This document shows, piece after piece, positions 28,946 to 36,373 of a DNA stretch of 64,000 bases (positions are counted from its first letter, which is position 1; each line of letters starts with the position of its first letter). Origin of the DNA: JAEUHO01 sp046350655 (GTDB lineage: Bacteria; Planctomycetota; PLA2; JAEUHO01); assembly GCA_046350655.1 (NCBI GenBank), contig JAXMAB010000009.1, forward strand, positions 248,001 through 312,000. The letters run 5' to 3'. The position numbers and the translations under genes are program-made. The notes under the pieces are model-generated. The model was given only the letters and a program-made list of their open reading frames with translations, had not been told where the DNA came from and did no database searches.

Positions 28946-29173
28946 CGGCGACCTCGGGCCGCCTCGGCGGGCCCGACGGGCGCGACGACGCGGCGACAGT
29001 CGGGGCCTCGCCGACGGCGCACCGGGCCGGGTCGGACGACCCGGATCACCGATCCCGCGGCCGGGGGCGCGTCACCGGGGGCCGGCGGCGCGTCGGCGCG
29101 GGTTCGTCGCTGGGAACACCCCGGGGGAACAGGACACGACGGCCGTCGTCGGGACGGCGACCTTCCTGGGCGG

Positions 29174-29250
29174 TGGTGGAGCTGAGGGGGTTCGAACCCC
29201 TGACCTCGTGAATGCCATTCACGCGCTCTGCCAAACTGAGCTACAGCCCC
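29174..29250 (-). tRNA. tRNA-Ala (anticodon GGC)
   Basis: Cloverleaf on the minus strand: acceptor GGGGCTG with CAGCTCC including the G3.U70 pair that identifies alanine tRNAs, D arm GCTC/GAGC, anticodon loop ATGGCAT (GGC), T arm AGGGG-TTCGAAC-CCCCT, discriminator A, and an encoded CCA (29176-29174). Confidence 0.97.
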
Positions 29251-29385
29251 GAGGACCGCGCCAGGACGGAGGATGGTGCCGGGGAGCGGCCCGAAGGTCA
29301 AACTCCGGAACGACAGCCGCCGGCGAACGGGCCTCGCGTGTCGCACGGACGGTTCCGCCGGACGGGAGCCGGGCCGGGAACGCGC

Positions 29386-29414
29386 TTCGGCCGGAGTGGT
29401 CGGTTCGGTAGACT
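29386..29414 (+). promoter_or_regulatory. Possible promoter for the cobalamin riboswitch transcript
   Basis: TTCGGC (29386-29391) and TAGACT (29409-29414) are 17 bp apart. Transcription would begin about 29421, some 50 nt before the riboswitch core. The boxes match the sigma-70 consensus only partly. The stretch 29251-29385 shows nothing else recognised. Confidence 0.4.
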
Positions 29415-29469
29415 CCGGGCCGCTCTTTGCTCGACCGACGCCTACGGGTCCTGCGCATCGACCATCAGC

Positions 29470-29672
29470 CGTCCCGACGGGGCGGCGCCGGTGCGCGGAA
29501 GAGGGGTGTGAATCCCCCGCGGACCCGCCGCTGTGACCGGGGACGACCCCGGGACGATGACGCGAGGCCCGCTGGGCCGCGCGTCCGCCACTGGACCCGC
29601 GTGACGCGCGGGACTGGGAAGGCGGTCCCGAGGGAGGACGATCCGGGAGCCAGAAGACCGGCCCGCAGGCGA
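29470..29672 (+). promoter_or_regulatory. Cobalamin (B12) riboswitch
   Basis: Conserved blocks appear in the right order: GGTGCGCGGAAGAGGGGTGT followed by GAATCCCCCGCGG, GCTGTGACCGGGGACGA, TCCGCCACTGG, GACTGGGAAGGCG and finally the B12 box GGGAGCCAGAAGACCGGCC near 29645-29663. These are the hallmarks of the adenosylcobalamin aptamer. It lies about 120 nt upstream of the lipoprotein ATG at 29790, so B12 probably represses that gene. Confidence 0.93.
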
Positions 29673-29754
29673 GACCTCCGACGATTCCTCCGGTGTTCGA
29701 GGATTCGGCGCCCGGCCCGGGCTCTCCGTGCCGGCGCGCGCGGATCCGTCCCCG

Positions 29755-29769
29755 CCGCGGTCACCGCGG
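29755..29769 (+). promoter_or_regulatory. Hairpin just upstream of the ribosome site in the riboswitch expression platform
   Basis: CCGCGGTCACCGCGG folds on itself and ends six bases before the Shine-Dalgarno GGAGGGAGG (29775-29783) and 20 bases before the ATG. No T-tract follows, so control of translation is more likely than termination. Confidence 0.4.
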
Positions 29770-29789
29770 GGCCCGGAGGGAGGTGCCCC

Positions 29790-31436
29790 ATGCGCTCCCT
29801 TCCCGCTCGTGTCCCGTCCCCTGTCCGCGCGCGTGCGCGGACGGTCGCCGCCGCGTCGCTCGCGGCCCTCTCCTTCGCCCTGCCGTCGTGCGGCGGCGGC
29901 GGCGCCGAGCGCGCCCCGAGCGCGCCGTTCGTGGCCGGCAACCCGGACCTGCCCGTCGGGCCCGCGCCGACGCCGGTGCCGGTGCCGCCGACGACGTTCC
30001 CGCGGTCGCCCGTGTGGACCGAGAGCGCGTACGGCCTCGGCCGCACGGCCACGTTCGGGTCGTTCCCGAGCGACCTCGTCGCGTACCGCGGCACGTTGTT
30101 CACGACCGACGCCGACCAGCTCGAGGCCGGCGGCGCGACCGTCGTCCCCGTCGACGTGGGCGGGCCGACGCCCGCCGTGTCGCAGCGGTTCCGGCCGACG
30201 ACGATCCTGCCCGCCGACGTCTTCGACAGCGCGGGGCACGCGTTCGACCCCGACGCCCCCATCGGCTTCGGCGCCTACGTGAACGACCTCGCGGTCGCGA
30301 GCGACGAGGTCGGCTTCGCGCTGGTGAGCGCGGGCGGCAGCGACTCGGACCCGGCGCTGTCGAACCTCGTGGTGTTCGACCCGACGCGCGGCGTGGTGGT
30401 GCAGGTGCTCGACCTCGCGACGACGGTGCCCGCGGCGGGCCGGACGGACTCGACGGGCGCGGCGCTGCCGGCGCCGACGTTCCGGCAGTCGCAGGCCGAG
30501 GGCGTCGTGTTCGTCCCGACGGACGGCACGGACCGCGGCCGGCTGTTCGTGACGATGGCGAACATCGTGTTCGGCGCGCCGAGCTACGGCGCGGTGAAGT
30601 ACCCGGGCACGGTGCAGGTATTCGACGTGGACCTCGCGGACCCGGTGCCGGTGCGCCGCATCGCGTCGCCGGGCTTCGCGACGCGGACGCTCTACACGCA
30701 CGACCACAACCCCGTCGCGGTGACGCGCCTCGACCTCGCGTGGGGCGGCGCGCGCGTCCTCGTCACGAACGCGGGCACGACGGCGTACGACGCGTCCTTC
30801 CGGCTCCTGCCGGCGAGCCCGGCGTCGGTCGAGGTGTTCGACCCGGTCTCGCTCGACCCGCTGGGCCGGTTCGACCTCGGGATGGTGGGCCTCGCCGGCA
30901 GCCGGCCCGCGGTCGGGCGCGACGGCGCGGGCCACCGCGTCGCGTTCTTCGCGTCGTCGGTCCTCGGCGAGGTGTACCTGCTGCGGCTCGACGGCGTCGT
31001 CACCCCCACCGTGGACCCGACGACGGTCGCGGTGCTGCGCGGCGCGACGAACCCGATCCCGATCGACCCGGACGAGGCCGGCGGCCCGGGCGGCAACGTC
31101 GCGGGCCTCGGGCTCGCCTCCGACGGGCGGACGCTCGTCGTGAGCGGGTTCGGCGACCTCTTCGCGTTCCCGGTCGCGAAGCCCGGGCGCCTGCTCGCCC
31201 TCTCGCTGCCCGCCGACCTCGTGGACGGCGCGGGGATCACCGGCGCGTACGTGCCCGGGACGACCGCGGTCGCGACCACGCCGGGCCGCACGCTCGGCGG
31301 CCTCGTCGTCGGCGCGTTCCACGAGGACGGCCCGGAGGTGTTCGTGGCGGGCTCGGGGACGTTGTCGCCGACGACGTTCCTCGGCACCGGGCCGGCGAGC
31401 CTCGGGACGCTCAAGACGTTCGGACGCATCCGGTAG
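29790..31436 (+). CDS. B12-riboswitch-controlled lipoprotein with propeller-like repeats (BtuG-like candidate)
   Basis: 548 residues from an ATG with GGAGGGAGG upstream. The N-terminus has an Arg-rich start and AAASLAALSFALPSCGGGG, a lipobox with Cys34. After a Pro-rich linker, repeated blade-like segments appear: LVAYRGTLFTTDADQ, NDLAVASDEVGFALVSAG, SNLVVFDPTRGVVVQVLDL, GTVQVFDVDLADPVPVRRI, SVEVFDPVSLDPLGRFDLG, GEVYLLRLDG, GLASDGRTLVVSGFGDLF. The pattern of short beta strands ending in V(F/Y)D fits a beta-propeller. Known: Bacteroides BtuG is a surface propeller lipoprotein that captures B12 and is made under riboswitch control. The same role is inferred here from the riboswitch, lipobox and repeats; no BtuB or Btu transport gene is adjacent. 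Confidence 0.75.
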   Translation: MRSLPARVPSPVRARARTVAAASLAALSFALPSCGGGGAERAPSAPFVAGNPDLPVGPAPTPVPVPPTTFPRSPVWTESAYGLGRTATFGSFPSDLVAYRGTLFTTDADQLEAGGATVVPVDVGGPTPAVSQRFRPTTILPADVFDSAGHAFDPDAPIGFGAYVNDLAVASDEVGFALVSAGGSDSDPALSNLVVFDPTRGVVVQVLDLATTVPAAGRTDSTGAALPAPTFRQSQAEGVVFVPTDGTDRGRLFVTMANIVFGAPSYGAVKYPGTVQVFDVDLADPVPVRRIASPGFATRTLYTHDHNPVAVTRLDLAWGGARVLVTNAGTTAYDASFRLLPASPASVEVFDPVSLDPLGRFDLGMVGLAGSRPAVGRDGAGHRVAFFASSVLGEVYLLRLDGVVTPTVDPTTVAVLRGATNPIPIDPDEAGGPGGNVAGLGLASDGRTLVVSGFGDLFAFPVAKPGRLLALSLPADLVDGAGITGAYVPGTTAVATTPGRTLGGLVVGAFHEDGPEVFVAGSGTLSPTTFLGTGPASLGTLKTFGRIR

Positions 31437-31469
31437 CCGGGTCCGGGCCCCTCCCGCGGGGCCCGGCGG

Positions 31470-31499
31470 ACCGCGCCGGGGCGGATCCGGCGCGGTTTG
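31470..31499 (+). terminator. Rho-independent-type terminator after the riboswitch-controlled gene
   Basis: ACCGCGCCGG (31470-31479) pairs with CCGGCGCGGT (31487-31496) across a 7-nt loop, followed by TT. A second GGGCCCC/GGGGCCC hairpin precedes it at 31445-31463. Confidence 0.6.
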
Positions 31500-31524
31500 C
31501 CGCCGGGGGGCTTGGGGCCCCCCG

Positions 31525-31530
31525 TACAAT
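31525..31530 (+). promoter_or_regulatory. Probable -10 box (TACAAT) placed for a leaderless nfeD transcript
   Basis: TACAAT ends six bases before the ATG at 31537, so a normal start point would fall at or next to the start codon. No Shine-Dalgarno is visible in front of that ATG, in keeping with a leaderless message. A -35 box is not evident. Confidence 0.4.
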
Positions 31531-31536
31531 CCGCGC

Positions 31537-33051
31537 ATGGGACGGACGAAGACCCTGCGGATCGCGCTGCTCGCGCTGGCGACGACGGCGGTGGCGTGGC
31601 TCGGGACCCGGGTCGGCCACGCGGCGCCGACGGCGGAGGCGCGCTACCGGGCGGTGCACGTGATCGACGTGCGCGACGAGGTCGAGCCGGCGCTCGCGGC
31701 CTACCTGGAGCGCAGCCTGAAGGCCGCGGTCGCGGCGAAGGCCGACTGCATCGTCCTGCGGATCGAGTCCCCCGGCGGCCGCGTGGACTCGATGGAGCGG
31801 ATGATCGACGCCGTTCTCGCGGTGCCGAAGACGGTCCGCACCATCGCGTGGATCCCGAAGGAGGCCTACTCCGCGGCGTCGCTGACGGCGATCGCGTGCG
31901 ACGAGGTGGTCATGGCGCCGGGCGCCCGCATGGGCGACGCCCAGCCGATCTTCATGACCGAGAAGGGCATCGAGCCCGTCGGCGAGAAGGCCGAGACCGT
32001 CCTGCGCGCGCTCGTCCGCCGCCTGGCCGAGGACAACGGCTGGGACCCGATCGTCGCCGAGAAGCTGATCAGCAAGGACAAGGAGGTCCTCGAGCTGCGG
32101 CCGCGCGGGACCGACCGCCGGCTGTACGTGCACGGCGAGGACTTCGCGTCCGCGCGCGACGACGACCTCGTCGGCGGCGTCCCGAAGCGCGACCTCGAGC
32201 GCGTGCGCGTCGCGATCCCGAAGGACCGGCTCCTCACGATGACCACCGACGAGGCGCGCGACTTCGGCTTCGTCCGCCGCACGTTCCCGGACGAGCCGAC
32301 GTTCCTCGCGGCACTGAAGGCCGACGGCGCGACGGTGACGCTCGTCGAGATGTCGTGGCGCGAGAAGGCGAGCCGCTGGCTCCTCGGCGTCACGGGCGTG
32401 CTCGGCGCGCTGGTGATGCTGTGCGTCGGCATGACCGTGTTCCAGGGCATCGGCGTCTCGACGATCGTCGGCGTGTGCGCCCTGCTGCTCGTCGGGATGG
32501 TCACCGTCACCGCGGACCTCCCGAACGGCTTCCCCCTGCTGCTGATCGGGATCGGCATCCTGCTGCTCGCGGCCGAGGCGTTCCTGCTGCCCGGCTTCGG
32601 CATCGCCGGGATCCTCGGGATCGTGGCGACCGCCGCGGGGTTCCTCTCGCTCGCGACCGGGTTCACGCTCGACAGCCCCGGCACGCTCTCGTGGGACGTG
32701 TTCGCCGGCTTCCTCGGGCAGTTCGCCGCCACGCTGGTCGTCGGCGGCGTGTTCCTCGTGCTGATCTCGCGCGTCGTGCCGTCGCTGCCGTTCGCGCGCC
32801 GCCAACTCCACCTCTCGGCCGACGGGCTCGGCGCGGGCGCGGTGGCGGTGCCGGGCGACGTCGCCGTCGCGGTCGGCGCCACGGGCACCGCCACGACCGA
32901 CCTGCGCCCCGCGGGCCGCGCGACGGTGGACGGCCGCGTCGTGGACGTCACGAGCGAGGGCGGTTGGGTCGAGGGCGGGACCGCCGTCCGGGTCGTGCGC
33001 GTCGAGGGCGCCCGGGTCTTCGTCCGCCCCGCGGAGGGACGCGCCCCGTGA
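31537..33051 (+). CDS. Long-form NfeD membrane protease (ClpP-class serine protease plus NfeD domain)
   Basis: 504 residues. A signal or anchor helix (ALLALATTAVAWLGTRVGHA) precedes a ClpP/crotonase-like domain: IVLRIESPGGRVDSMERM (oxyanion Gly-Gly), IPKEAYSAASLTAIACDEVVMAPGARMGDA with the nucleophile Ser in YSAAS, and a downstream Lys-rich region. Four or five membrane helices follow (about residues 285-420), then a C-terminal OB-fold NfeD domain with GATGTATTDLRPAGRATVDG and EGARVFVRP. Known: NfeD proteases cleave membrane proteins and work with SPFH/flotillin partners; such a partner is encoded two genes downstream. The next gene starts in its stop codon. Confidence 0.92.
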   Translation: MGRTKTLRIALLALATTAVAWLGTRVGHAAPTAEARYRAVHVIDVRDEVEPALAAYLERSLKAAVAAKADCIVLRIESPGGRVDSMERMIDAVLAVPKTVRTIAWIPKEAYSAASLTAIACDEVVMAPGARMGDAQPIFMTEKGIEPVGEKAETVLRALVRRLAEDNGWDPIVAEKLISKDKEVLELRPRGTDRRLYVHGEDFASARDDDLVGGVPKRDLERVRVAIPKDRLLTMTTDEARDFGFVRRTFPDEPTFLAALKADGATVTLVEMSWREKASRWLLGVTGVLGALVMLCVGMTVFQGIGVSTIVGVCALLLVGMVTVTADLPNGFPLLLIGIGILLLAAEAFLLPGFGIAGILGIVATAAGFLSLATGFTLDSPGTLSWDVFAGFLGQFAATLVVGGVFLVLISRVVPSLPFARRQLHLSADGLGAGAVAVPGDVAVAVGATGTATTDLRPAGRATVDGRVVDVTSEGGWVEGGTAVRVVRVEGARVFVRPAEGRAP

Positions 33052-33533
33052 TCCAGTCCATCGGCTTCACCATGGCCGGCTTCGTGCTGATGGTCGCGGA
33101 GGTCCTCTTCCCGTCCCTCGGGCTCTTCGGCCTGCTCTCGGTGTCCGCGATCGTGTTCGCCGACGTGATCGCGCTGCGCGAGGTCGGCGAGACCTTCTTC
33201 TGGGTGCTCGTCGGCGTCCAGGTCGTCGCGATCCCCCTGATCCTCAAGGGCGCGTTCTGGGCCCTGCCGCGCCTGCCGTTCGCGCGCGGCATGGTCCTCG
33301 AGGCCCCCGCCGCCGACACGAACGCCGGCGTGCCCCCCGCGGCGCACCTCGTCGGCGTCGAGGGCGTCGCGCTCACCGACCTCCGCCCGTCGGGCACCGC
33401 GTCGCTCGCCGACGAGCGCCGCACCGTCGCGGCCGAGGCCGGCTCCATCGACGCCGGCACGCGCATCCGCGTCGTCGCCGTCGAGGGCTACCGCATCGTC
33501 GTCCGTCCGGTCGCCGAGGGCCGCAGGGCCTGA
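33048..33533 (+). CDS. Short NfeD-like protein (membrane helices plus OB fold)
   Basis: 161 residues from a GTG overlapping the previous stop by 4 bp. Two membrane segments (SIGFTMAGFVLMVAEVLFPS and FFWVLVGVQVVAIPLILKG) lead to a C-terminal OB domain with GVEGVALTDLRPSGTASLAD and IRVVAVEGYRIVVRPV, parallel to the end of the long NfeD. It has no protease domain. Known: short NfeD proteins pair with flotillin-like proteins. A 70-bp C-rich gap with GAGGT ahead of floA follows. Confidence 0.88.
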   Translation: MIQSIGFTMAGFVLMVAEVLFPSLGLFGLLSVSAIVFADVIALREVGETFFWVLVGVQVVAIPLILKGAFWALPRLPFARGMVLEAPAADTNAGVPPAAHLVGVEGVALTDLRPSGTASLADERRTVAAEAGSIDAGTRIRVVAVEGYRIVVRPVAEGRRA

Positions 33534-33603
33534 CGCCCCGCGCTCCCCGGCTCCGCACCGCTCCCCGTCCGTCTCCCCCCCAACGTCCCTTCCCGAGGTC
33601 CCC

Positions 33604-34629
33604 ATGACCCCGCTCGCCGCCGACCTGCCCGTCAGCCAGATCGTCCTGATCCTCGGGGGCGTCGTCCTCCTCGTCTTCCTGTTCATCCTGCTGAAGTTCG
33701 TGAAGCTGTGGATCCAGGCCTACTTCAGCAAGGCCGACGTCTCGATCTTCAGCCTCGTCGGCATGTGGCTGCGGAAGGTCAACGCCGGCGTGATCGTGAA
33801 CAGCAAGATCATGGCGGTGCAGGCCGGCCTCAAGGTGGACACGACGGCCCTCGAGGCCCTCTACCTCGCCGGGGGCCACGTCCCGAGCGTGATCAAGGCC
33901 ATGGTCGCGGCCGACCGCGCCGGCATCCCGCTCGACTTCAAGACCGCCGCCGGCATCGACCTCGCGGGCCGCAACGTCCTCGAGGCCATCCAGACGAGCG
34001 TCAACCCGAAGGTCATCGACTGCCCCGACCCGAGCAAGGGCGTCGACACGATCGACGCCGTGGCCCGCAACGGCATCCAGATCAAGGTGCGCGCCCGCGT
34101 CACCGTGCGCACCAACATCCGCCAGCTGGTCGGCGGCGCCACCGACGAGACGATCATCGCCCGCGTCGGCGAGGGCATCGTCGCGACGATCGGCTCCGCG
34201 ACCGACCACAAGGAGGTGCTCGCGACCCCCGACCGCATCAGCAAGTCGGTGCTCGCGAAGGGCCTCGACGCCGGCACGGCCTACGAGATCCTCTCCATCG
34301 ACATCGCGGACGTGAACGTCGGCGACAACATCGGCGCGCGGCTGCAGGCCGACCAGGCCGAGGCCGACAAGCGCGTCGCGCAGGCCAAGGCCGAGGAGCG
34401 CCGCTCGCTCGCCGTCGCCCGCGAGCAGGAGATGCAGGCCGAGGTGGTCGAGAACCGCGCGAAGGTCGTGCTCGCCGAGGCCGAGATCCCGATGGCGATC
34501 GCGAACGCGCTGAAGAGCGGCAACATGGGCGCGCTCGACTACTTCAACCTCAAGAACCTCCAGGCCGACACCGACATGCGTCGCAGCCTCGGCGGCGGCG
34601 AGCGCGCCGACGGCGGCAAGGCGACGTGA
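33604..34629 (+). CDS. floA: Flotillin-like protein FloA (UPF0365)
   Basis: 341 residues from an ATG with GAGGT upstream. One N-terminal hairpin membrane segment (IVLILGGVVLLVFLFILLKFVKLW), then the FloA-specific body: VNAGVIVNSKIMAVQAGL, LEALYLAGGHVPSVIKAM, GIDLAGRNVLEAIQTSVNPK, GIQIKVRARVTVRTNI.QLVGGATDETI, and a C-terminal coiled coil with QADQAEADKRVAQAKAEERRSLAVAREQEM, described here by its key segments. It ends near ALDYFNLKNLQADTDMR. Known: scaffolds membrane microdomains with NfeD partners, both of which are upstream. The next gene starts inside its stop codon. Confidence 0.96.
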   Translation: MTPLAADLPVSQIVLILGGVVLLVFLFILLKFVKLWIQAYFSKADVSIFSLVGMWLRKVNAGVIVNSKIMAVQAGLKVDTTALEALYLAGGHVPSVIKAMVAADRAGIPLDFKTAAGIDLAGRNVLEAIQTSVNPKVIDCPDPSKGVDTIDAVARNGIQIKVRARVTVRTNIRQLVGGATDETIIARVGEGIVATIGSATDHKEVLATPDRISKSVLAKGLDAGTAYEILSIDIADVNVGDNIGARLQADQAEADKRVAQAKAEERRSLAVAREQEMQAEVVENRAKVVLAEAEIPMAIANALKSGNMGALDYFNLKNLQADTDMRRSLGGGERADGGKAT

Positions 34630-35195
34630 GCCTCGCGTCCGCCCTGACCGGCGGTCTGCTCCCGGTCGTCGCGCGGTTCGACCCCGACGACTGGGGGCTC
34701 ATCGTCTTCTTCCTGATCGCGGGCCTGATCCGGCTCGTCGACATGATCCGCGGGAAGGCCAAGCGCGCCCCGCGGGCCGAGGAACCGGCCCCGGCCCCGA
34801 AGCCGCCGCCGCGCGCGGAGCCCGCGCCGGACCCGTGGCGTCGGGCGCCGGCGCCGCCGCCGGCGCCGGTCGAGCGCGCCCCGGCGCGGCCGGCGCCGCG
34901 CCCGGTGACCCACGACGTCGAGGGCCCGGACCACACCCTCGTCGAGCTCGGCGCGTGGAAGCCCCACGAGTTCGAGAGCGAGCGGAAGGCGAAGGACAAG
35001 GCCTCCGGCAAGCCGCGGGCGAAGGCGCCGCCGCCCCCGCCGCGCGACGCGAGGCCCGCCGCGGGCCGGGCCCTGCTCGTCGGGAACCTGACCACGCCGC
35101 GCGACCGGATGCGCGCCGCCGTGGTGTGGAAGGAAGTCCTCGACCGGCCCCGCCGGCTCCCGCTGCGACGCCCGCCGTCGCGGCCCCAGCCGTAG
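34626..35195 (+). CDS. Membrane-anchored Pro/Ala-rich protein of the nfeD-floA operon
   Basis: 189 residues from a GTG overlapping the floA stop. One membrane segment (WGLIVFFLIAGLIRLVDMIRG) is followed by a long Pro/Ala/Arg-rich linker (about residues 40-150). The last 40 residues are more ordered: ALLVGNLTTPRDRMRAAVVWKEVLDRPR. From memory, a similar end (xxAIVLxEILxPPxAL) occurs in small proteins next to floA in other bacteria. Function unknown; likely an accessory of the flotillin-NfeD complex, with the C-terminal helix as the contact site. Confidence 0.75.
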   Translation: MSLASALTGGLLPVVARFDPDDWGLIVFFLIAGLIRLVDMIRGKAKRAPRAEEPAPAPKPPPRAEPAPDPWRRAPAPPPAPVERAPARPAPRPVTHDVEGPDHTLVELGAWKPHEFESERKAKDKASGKPRAKAPPPPPRDARPAAGRALLVGNLTTPRDRMRAAVVWKEVLDRPRRLPLRRPPSRPQP

Positions 35196-35198
35196 CCG

Positions 35199-35339
35199 CT
35201 ACCGCAGGCGGATCCCCGCGATCCAGACGACGAGCCCGGCCACCAGGCCGAGCGCGAGGACGACCACGACCGACGTCGGCGGGCGCAGCGGATTGATCCG
35301 CAGCTGCCCCATCTGACGCATGGCCATGATCACCTTCAC
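35199..35339 (-). CDS. 46-residue membrane peptide translationally coupled to the lolD-like gene
   Basis: GTG at 35339 overlaps the stop of the ABC ATPase gene by 4 bp (GTGA). The product begins VKVIMAMRQMGQLRINPLRP and then has one helix, TSVVVVLALGLVAGLVVWIAG, ending IRLR. Basic residues on both sides of the helix and the tight coupling argue for a real gene. Role unknown; possibly a small subunit or regulator of the lipoprotein exporter. It converges on the floA-operon gene, with three bases between the stops. Confidence 0.6.
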   Translation of the reverse strand: MKVIMAMRQMGQLRINPLRPPTSVVVVLALGLVAGLVVWIAGIRLR

Positions 35340-36373
35340 GACGCGGGGCCCTCGCGGCCCTGCGGAGCCGCGTCGAGCGGCGGCGCCGCGTCGGCCGGCG
35401 GCATGGTCGCCGGGCCGTCCGGCACGGCCTCGGGCGCGACCGCGATCGCGGGCCCCTCGGGCGGGCGGTCGACGATGCGGCCGTCCACGAGGTGGACGAC
35501 GCGGTGGGCCTGCGCGGCGAGCGACGCGTCGTGCGTCACGATCACGAGCGTCTGGCGCTCCGCGGCGTTGAGGTCCCAGAGCAGCCGCCGCACCTCGAGC
35601 GCGGTGCGCCCGTCGAGGTTGCCCGTGGGCTCGTCGCAGAGCAGCACCCGCGGCCGGTTCTGCAGCGCCCGCGCGATGGCGACCCGCTGGCGCTCGCCGC
35701 CGGAGAGCTGCGACGGCCGGTGCGTCTCGCGCGACGCGAGGCCCACGCGCGCGAGCGTGAGGCGCGCGCGGGCCAGCGCCGCCGCCCGCTCGGACGCGCT
35801 CGCCTTCACGATCATGGCCGGCAGCATCACGTTCTCGAGCGCCGTGAGCTCGGGCAGCAGGTGGTAGAACTGGAAGACGAACCCGATCGCCGACGCGCGG
35901 ATCGCCGCGCGCTCGGCCGCCGAGAGCGACGCGCGGTCGCGGCCCTCGAAGACGATCGAGCCCTCCTCCGTCTTGTCGAGGAGGCCGAGCACGTGCAGGA
36001 ACGTGCTCTTGCCCGAGCCGCTCGAGCCGAGGATGGCGAGGATCTCGCCCTCGTGCACGTCGAGGTCGGCGCCGCGCAGCACCTCCACGCGGTGCGGGCC
36101 CATGCGGTACGACTTCCGGAGCCCGCGGGCCGACAACACGACCCGGGGCGGCGCGACCGGCGGGGTCGCCGGGTCCGGAGCCGCGTCGGCCGGGACGGGC
36201 GCGTCGGCCTCCGGGGCGGCGGGCGCGGGTACGGGCGCGGCGGACGTCGACGCCGCCGCGTCGACGACCGGCGGCGGGGTCCCGTCGGACAGGCCGGCGA
36301 ACAGCGGCTCGGGCTCCGCGCGCTCGGGGAGCGGCGGCGCGGGCCGAGAGGGGACGACGTCGGGCTCACTCAT
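35336..36373 (-). CDS. lolD: LolD-like ABC transporter ATP-binding protein with long flexible ends
   Basis: 345 residues. Residues 1-78 are low-complexity Pro/Ala-rich, then a MacB/LolD-type ATPase: GSSGSGKST (Walker A), FQFYHLLPELTALENV, LSGGERQRVAIARAL (signature), VLLCDEPTGNLD (Walker B) and VIVTHD (switch His). The final 45 residues are again Pro/Ala-rich. The core alone has the normal 220-230 residues, so the tails are an elaboration. Known: powers release of lipoproteins from the inner membrane with LolC/E permease; that gene is directly upstream (8-bp overlap). A MacB-type role is the alternative. Confidence 0.88.
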   Translation of the reverse strand: MSEPDVVPSRPAPPLPERAEPEPLFAGLSDGTPPPVVDAAASTSAAPVPAPAAPEADAPVPADAAPDPATPPVAPPRVVLSARGLRKSYRMGPHRVEVLRGADLDVHEGEILAILGSSGSGKSTFLHVLGLLDKTEEGSIVFEGRDRASLSAAERAAIRASAIGFVFQFYHLLPELTALENVMLPAMIVKASASERAAALARARLTLARVGLASRETHRPSQLSGGERQRVAIARALQNRPRVLLCDEPTGNLDGRTALEVRRLLWDLNAAERQTLVIVTHDASLAAQAHRVVHLVDGRIVDRPPEGPAIAVAPEAVPDGPATMPPADAAPPLDAAPQGREGPAS

